A stretch of 9,113 nt of DNA. It comes from Deltaproteobacteria bacterium (GTDB lineage Bacteria > Desulfobacterota > Desulfuromonadia > Desulfuromonadales > BM103). The stretch is taken from NCBI GenBank assembly GCA_006226895.1, contig SBFN01000228.1, positions 1 to 9,113 of the forward strand. Direction: 5' to 3'. Below the pieces are notes generated by a model. It was not told the DNA's origin. It saw only the letters and a list, made by a program, of their open reading frames with translations, and did no database searches. Each line of letters starts with the position of its first letter. The first letter of the stretch is position 1. A program made the position numbers and the translations under genes. This document shows, one piece after another, positions 6,380 to 9,113 of this stretch.

Positions 6380-7648
6380 TGAAAGTTCAGGTCCCTTATC
6401 TCAGCCGTATTGAAGGTCATGCGCACCTGGTTGTTGACACCAAGGCCGGAGAGGTCGTGGAATGTCAGCTCGAGGTGGTGGAGACACCACGCTTCTTTGA
6501 AAAACTGTTGGTCGGGCGACATTACTCCGAGGTTGCCGGTTTGGCTTCACGGATCTGCGGAGTCTGCTCTCACTCCCACACATTGGTTTCCCTGATGGCC
6601 ACTGAGCGGGCTTTCGGTATGGAAATCAGCGAACAGGTCACCAGTCTGCGCCGCCTGCTGATGTACGGCGAGGTTCTGCAAAGTCACCTGTTGCACCTGT
6701 ACTTTATGGCCGTGCCTGATTACCTGGGGGTGAACAGCCTGCTGGCTATGGCGCAGTCCCGCCGTGACCTGGTTGCCAGGGCTTTACGCTTGAAAAAGCT
6801 TGGCAGCGACATTTGCGAAGTGATCGGAGGCAGACCGGTACACCCGGTAACAACCTGCGTCGGTGGCTTCCACCGCTTCCCCGAAGCGAGTGAGCTGCAG
6901 CGTTTGCGTCGTCATCTTTCCAAAGCGTTGCCGGACCTCGAGCAGACAGTGGAGTTGATTGCCGGGCTCGATTGGCCGGACTTCTGCCACCAGGCCGAGT
7001 GCCTGGCGTTGCATGATAGTGATGGTTACCCGCAATTTGGCGACACCCTGATTTCGAGCGCCGGTCTACAGGTCCCGAACGATTGTTACCGGGAGATGAT
7101 CCGCGAATATGTGGTGCCGCATTCAACGGCCAAGCATGCCCGGATCAACGACGAAACCTATATGGTCGGCCCGCTGGCCCGTTTGCGGCAGGGATCTTTC
7201 ACCCCTGGCCCGCGAGGTCGCCGATTTACAAGGCCTCTCGCCCTCAACCAGTAATCCCTACCTCTCGCAAGGCGCACGCCTCGTCGAAGTGCTGCACTGT
7301 GTCGAGCAATCGATGCACCTGATTGATCATCTTCTGCTGGAGGGTCTTGAATACGAAGAACCGGTTGTAACCTGCAAGGCGAGAGAAGGGGTGGCGACGC
7401 TGGAAGCTCCGCGGGGTGTCCTGTTGCATGCCTACAGTTATGACAAGGCGGGTTTTCTTACTTCCGCGGATTGTGTCATTCCTACGGCGCAGAACCTGGC
7501 CAATCTTGAGATGAACCTGAGAGCTAGAGTGCCGCAGATCATTGATGAAGAGCCGGACATCTTTCAATCAGAGCTGGAGAAGCTGGTACGAGCCTACGAT
7601 CCCTGCTTGAGTTGCTCGACTCACTTGCTGACGATTGAAAGACTCTGA
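6379..7648 (+). pseudogene. hydA: Group 3b [NiFe] hydrogenase catalytic large subunit (HydA), frameshifted
   Basis: This gene encodes the subunit that carries the [NiFe] site. The first frame runs 6379-7254 (291 codons, stop at 7252-7254) and includes the N-terminal nickel motif RICGVCSHSH (58-67). Family-like sequence ends at YMVGPLARLRQG near 7194. It resumes one frame over at LSPLAREVADLQGL from 7196 and runs to a TGA at 7646-7648, with the second nickel motif DPCLSCSTH just before the end. Removing one base near 7186-7200 would give about 422 residues, close to the 428 of Pyrococcus HydA. After the last metal-ligand His only seven residues remain (LLTIERL), a short tail of the kind removed by maturation proteases in this group; no protease gene lies downstream here. 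Both halves look conserved, so the lesion is either recent or a sequence error. The frame-1 stop is about 55 bases past the break. Confidence 0.88.
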
Positions 7649-7717
7649 TGTGTTGCTTTAAGAGTAGAGCTTAAATCTAAGAACAAAGCGCGAACGGCCG
7701 CAGTCCGGTCCGCTCCT

Positions 7718-8662
7718 TTATCTCCCGGAGACCATATCGCTGCAGCTGTAACCGAAGTCTTTGATAGCCTTGCAGACACCGAGAGATCGTAGCGCTCCGG
7801 CATGGCTGAAGTCCTTGATGTAGCCGGTAAACTGCACATCGTTCCACTTGGGGTGGCCTGTCTTCTTAAGCTCGTCCTTGTTGCTAAGCAGGGAGTAATG
7901 CACCGAGCTGACAAGATCGTTTGCCAACCCCTCCTCCTCCTGAATCATGGTGGCCAGAACTGAACGGACTGCAAAGACCTCCACGTCCCTCTTTAACCAA
8001 GGGTAGTCTTCAGGCCCCAGACTCGTCCACGAATAGAAGTTTGAGGATTTTTTAAAGCGAGGCAGCGCCACCAGGTCAAGTCCGGTCTGCTCGACCAGCA
8101 ACGGGTAAGGCTTCCCTGCAGTAACGATAACCAGTTCAATTGCTCCGTTCCTGAGCTCGTCAAATGCGCTTTCATAGTCCTTGTGGGTGTAGCTGAACTG
8201 TTTATCGTAGACGTCTTCAATAACGGCAGCCGTCAGGCATGACCCGCCGTTTTCCGGGCCACATCCAACCACAAAACTCTGCTGCTTGGCAAAGTCGAGT
8301 TCCTTGCCTCTGGCTTTTATGACATGGACCTCTTCGCTGAACAGGGGCATCACAACGTGGATGTCCTCGTTTATACTGACCCCGGTATTGCGATAGAGGT
8401 TCTCTGCCGCCTTCGCAAAGGCATCGATCTGGAAGATGGCAAATTCAGTATCGCTGTTGAACAGTGCGACGATATTCTCCCATGACCCCTGTGAGGGTAG
8501 AACTTGCAGGTGGACTCCTGAAGGGGCAGTGACCAACGAAGTCTCCTGCCCGATCTGGTAGTAAGTCCCCTTCTCCGGGCCGGTCATCAGGCGCAGCTCA
8601 ACGGCTTGAGAGGATGTTGCCCAGAAGCAGAAGAGCACTAGCGTCAAAAAAAGTTTTTGCAT
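7718..8662 (-). CDS. Secreted TAXI-family (TRAP-associated) solute-binding protein
   Basis: The precursor has 314 residues. A signal peptide of about 20 residues (MQKLFLTLVLFCF to SSQA) precedes a mature start at VELRLMTGPEKGTYYQIG, which matches the TAXI family opening (a G-x-x-x-G-T-Y-Y motif). Further family-like stretches are FAIFQIDAF, VVGCGPENGGSCLTAAV and FDELRNGAIELVIVTAGKP. TAXI proteins bind small organic acids or amino acids in the periplasm and hand them to TRAP permeases; the ligand here is unknown and no permease gene is visible. Four cysteines in the mature part (two near the GPENGGS loop, two near the C-terminus) could form disulfides. I chose the start at 8662 because it gives a clean signal peptide and has GGGTGG upstream; an ATG at 8710 adds 16 residues without a ribosome site. 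It follows the cytochrome gene by 72 bases on the same strand and converges on hydA, 69 bases away. I see no clear terminator in that gap. Confidence 0.82.
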   Translation of the reverse strand: MQKLFLTLVLFCFWATSSQAVELRLMTGPEKGTYYQIGQETSLVTAPSGVHLQVLPSQGSWENIVALFNSDTEFAIFQIDAFAKAAENLYRNTGVSINEDIHVVMPLFSEEVHVIKARGKELDFAKQQSFVVGCGPENGGSCLTAAVIEDVYDKQFSYTHKDYESAFDELRNGAIELVIVTAGKPYPLLVEQTGLDLVALPRFKKSSNFYSWTSLGPEDYPWLKRDVEVFAVRSVLATMIQEEEGLANDLVSSVHYSLLSNKDELKKTGHPKWNDVQFTGYIKDFSHAGALRSLGVCKAIKDFGYSCSDMVSGR

Positions 8663-8734
8663 AAGAAACCACCCAGAAAAGATAAAAGATGTGTCGCGAC
8701 TTAACTTCATGTGTTGTACGTAAGGCGTATCGTG

Positions 8735-9052
8735 CTACTGCTTTATATGACACCGCGCGCAATGACTCCGGGCATCAAAGGCACGCTCGCCGTTATGACA
8801 GACCCCGCAAAGCTTGCCAGCGTAAATATCATCCATAGTCACCTCAACGGTTCCCTGCTTCATTCTCGGAAACGTTGCCTCGTTGTGGCAGCCCTTGCAT
8901 TTTTGGCCCGCCTCCCTGTGCAATGCGCCGTCAAAGGTCACAACGCCCATGGGGCTTTTGCTGAATTCAAGGGTCTTTTCTGCCGGCACAGCCAGGGCCA
9001 TACGGGTGCTTAAGAACAGGACCGTCACAATGAGAAACGCTAACTTTTGCAT
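8735..9052 (-). CDS. Small periplasmic triheme c-type cytochrome (c7-like family)
   Basis: The precursor has 105 residues with a signal peptide of about 21 (MQKLAFLIVTVLFLST to ALA). Three heme-binding CxxCH motifs are visible: CKGCH (52-56), CGVCH (82-86) and CARCH (98-102). The layout, with VTFDGALH before the first heme, TMDDIYAGKLCGVCHNGERAF around the second and the third close to the C-terminus, matches the small triheme c7-type domain common in Geobacter relatives. It probably carries electrons in the periplasm; the partner is unknown. Only five histidines exist, three of them in the CxxCH motifs, so two remain as distal ligands (H45, H97). At residue 42, where I recall relatives having the first His of an FxHxxH motif, there is Gly. 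AAGGAG (9060-9065, minus strand) is 7 bases before the ATG at 9052, so this start is preferred over one at 9073. The TAXI gene follows on the same strand. Confidence 0.9.
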   Translation of the reverse strand: MQKLAFLIVTVLFLSTRMALAVPAEKTLEFSKSPMGVVTFDGALHREAGQKCKGCHNEATFPRMKQGTVEVTMDDIYAGKLCGVCHNGERAFDARSHCARCHIKQ

Positions 9053-9084
9053 GGTTCTTCTCCTTGAAGCCAAGGTCTTGATTG

Positions 9085-9113
9085 CTATCGTCGGGGGCCT
9101 TGATTTTAGTCAA
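9085..9113 (-). promoter_or_regulatory. Weak candidate promoter for the cytochrome gene
   Basis: On the minus strand TTGACT (9113-9108) matches the -35 consensus at five of six positions. At 17-18 bases spacing the sequence is CGATAG/GATAGC, a poor -10. The site lies at the window edge, so a better promoter outside it cannot be excluded. Confidence 0.22.

Noticed and set aside
7186..7260. Programmed +1 frameshift to make full HydA
   Set aside because: No stop codon or known slippery signal of the prfB type sits at the break; the frame-1 stop is about 55 bases further on. Mutation or sequence error is simpler.
7657..7675. TTTAAG/CTTAAA inverted repeat after hydA as a terminator
   Set aside because: A six-pair AT-rich stem with a 7-base loop and no T-run is too weak to call.
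8711..9013. Plus-strand 100-codon open frame
   Set aside because: Antisense to the triheme cytochrome, whose three CxxCH motifs, signal peptide and ribosome site show the minus strand is coding.

Overview
The window is a stretch of hydrogenase and electron-transfer genes from a bacterium most like the Desulfuromonadales (the Geobacter/Desulfuromonas lineage). That placement is inferred from three things: a Geobacter-style periplasmic Hyb hydrogenase, a cytosolic NAD(P)-linked sulfhydrogenase-type hydrogenase, and a small triheme c-type cytochrome of the c7-like kind. I see no tRNA, rRNA, CRISPR array or insertion sequence.

Left block (1-3483, + strand): the 3' end of a [NiFe]-hydrogenase maturation protease, then hybS (small subunit, Tat-exported), hybA (four-cluster ferredoxin, Tat-exported, C-terminal membrane anchor) and hybB (polytopic NrfD-family quinone-interacting protein). 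They are tightly packed with strong Shine-Dalgarno sites and form one operon. Together they should carry electrons between periplasmic H2 and the quinone pool. The catalytic large subunit is not in the window; the protease in front of hybS suggests it may lie upstream. A strong intrinsic terminator (3541-3573) closes the operon.

Middle block (3574-7648, + strand): a promoter region and then a second, unrelated [NiFe] hydrogenase of the group 3b (HydBGDA, sulfhydrogenase) type. The iron-sulfur HydB and the FAD/NAD(P)-binding HydG are fused in one 629-residue protein. It overlaps the start of hydD (small subunit, three predicted [4Fe-4S] clusters), which overlaps hydA (catalytic large subunit). 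hydA carries both nickel-binding motifs, but its reading frame is broken near 7186-7200, so as written it cannot make a full protein. It may be a pseudogene or a sequence error.

Right block (7718-9052, - strand, convergent): a secreted triheme cytochrome c followed by a secreted TAXI-family solute-binding protein with no TRAP permease visible nearby. They probably form a two-gene unit that continues leftward toward hydA. Its function is unknown.

I do not see a clearly new system. The points most worth checking are the HydB-HydG fusion, the hydA frameshift, an extra cysteine ligand in HybS, the rearranged hyb order, and the pairing of a TAXI protein with a cytochrome.
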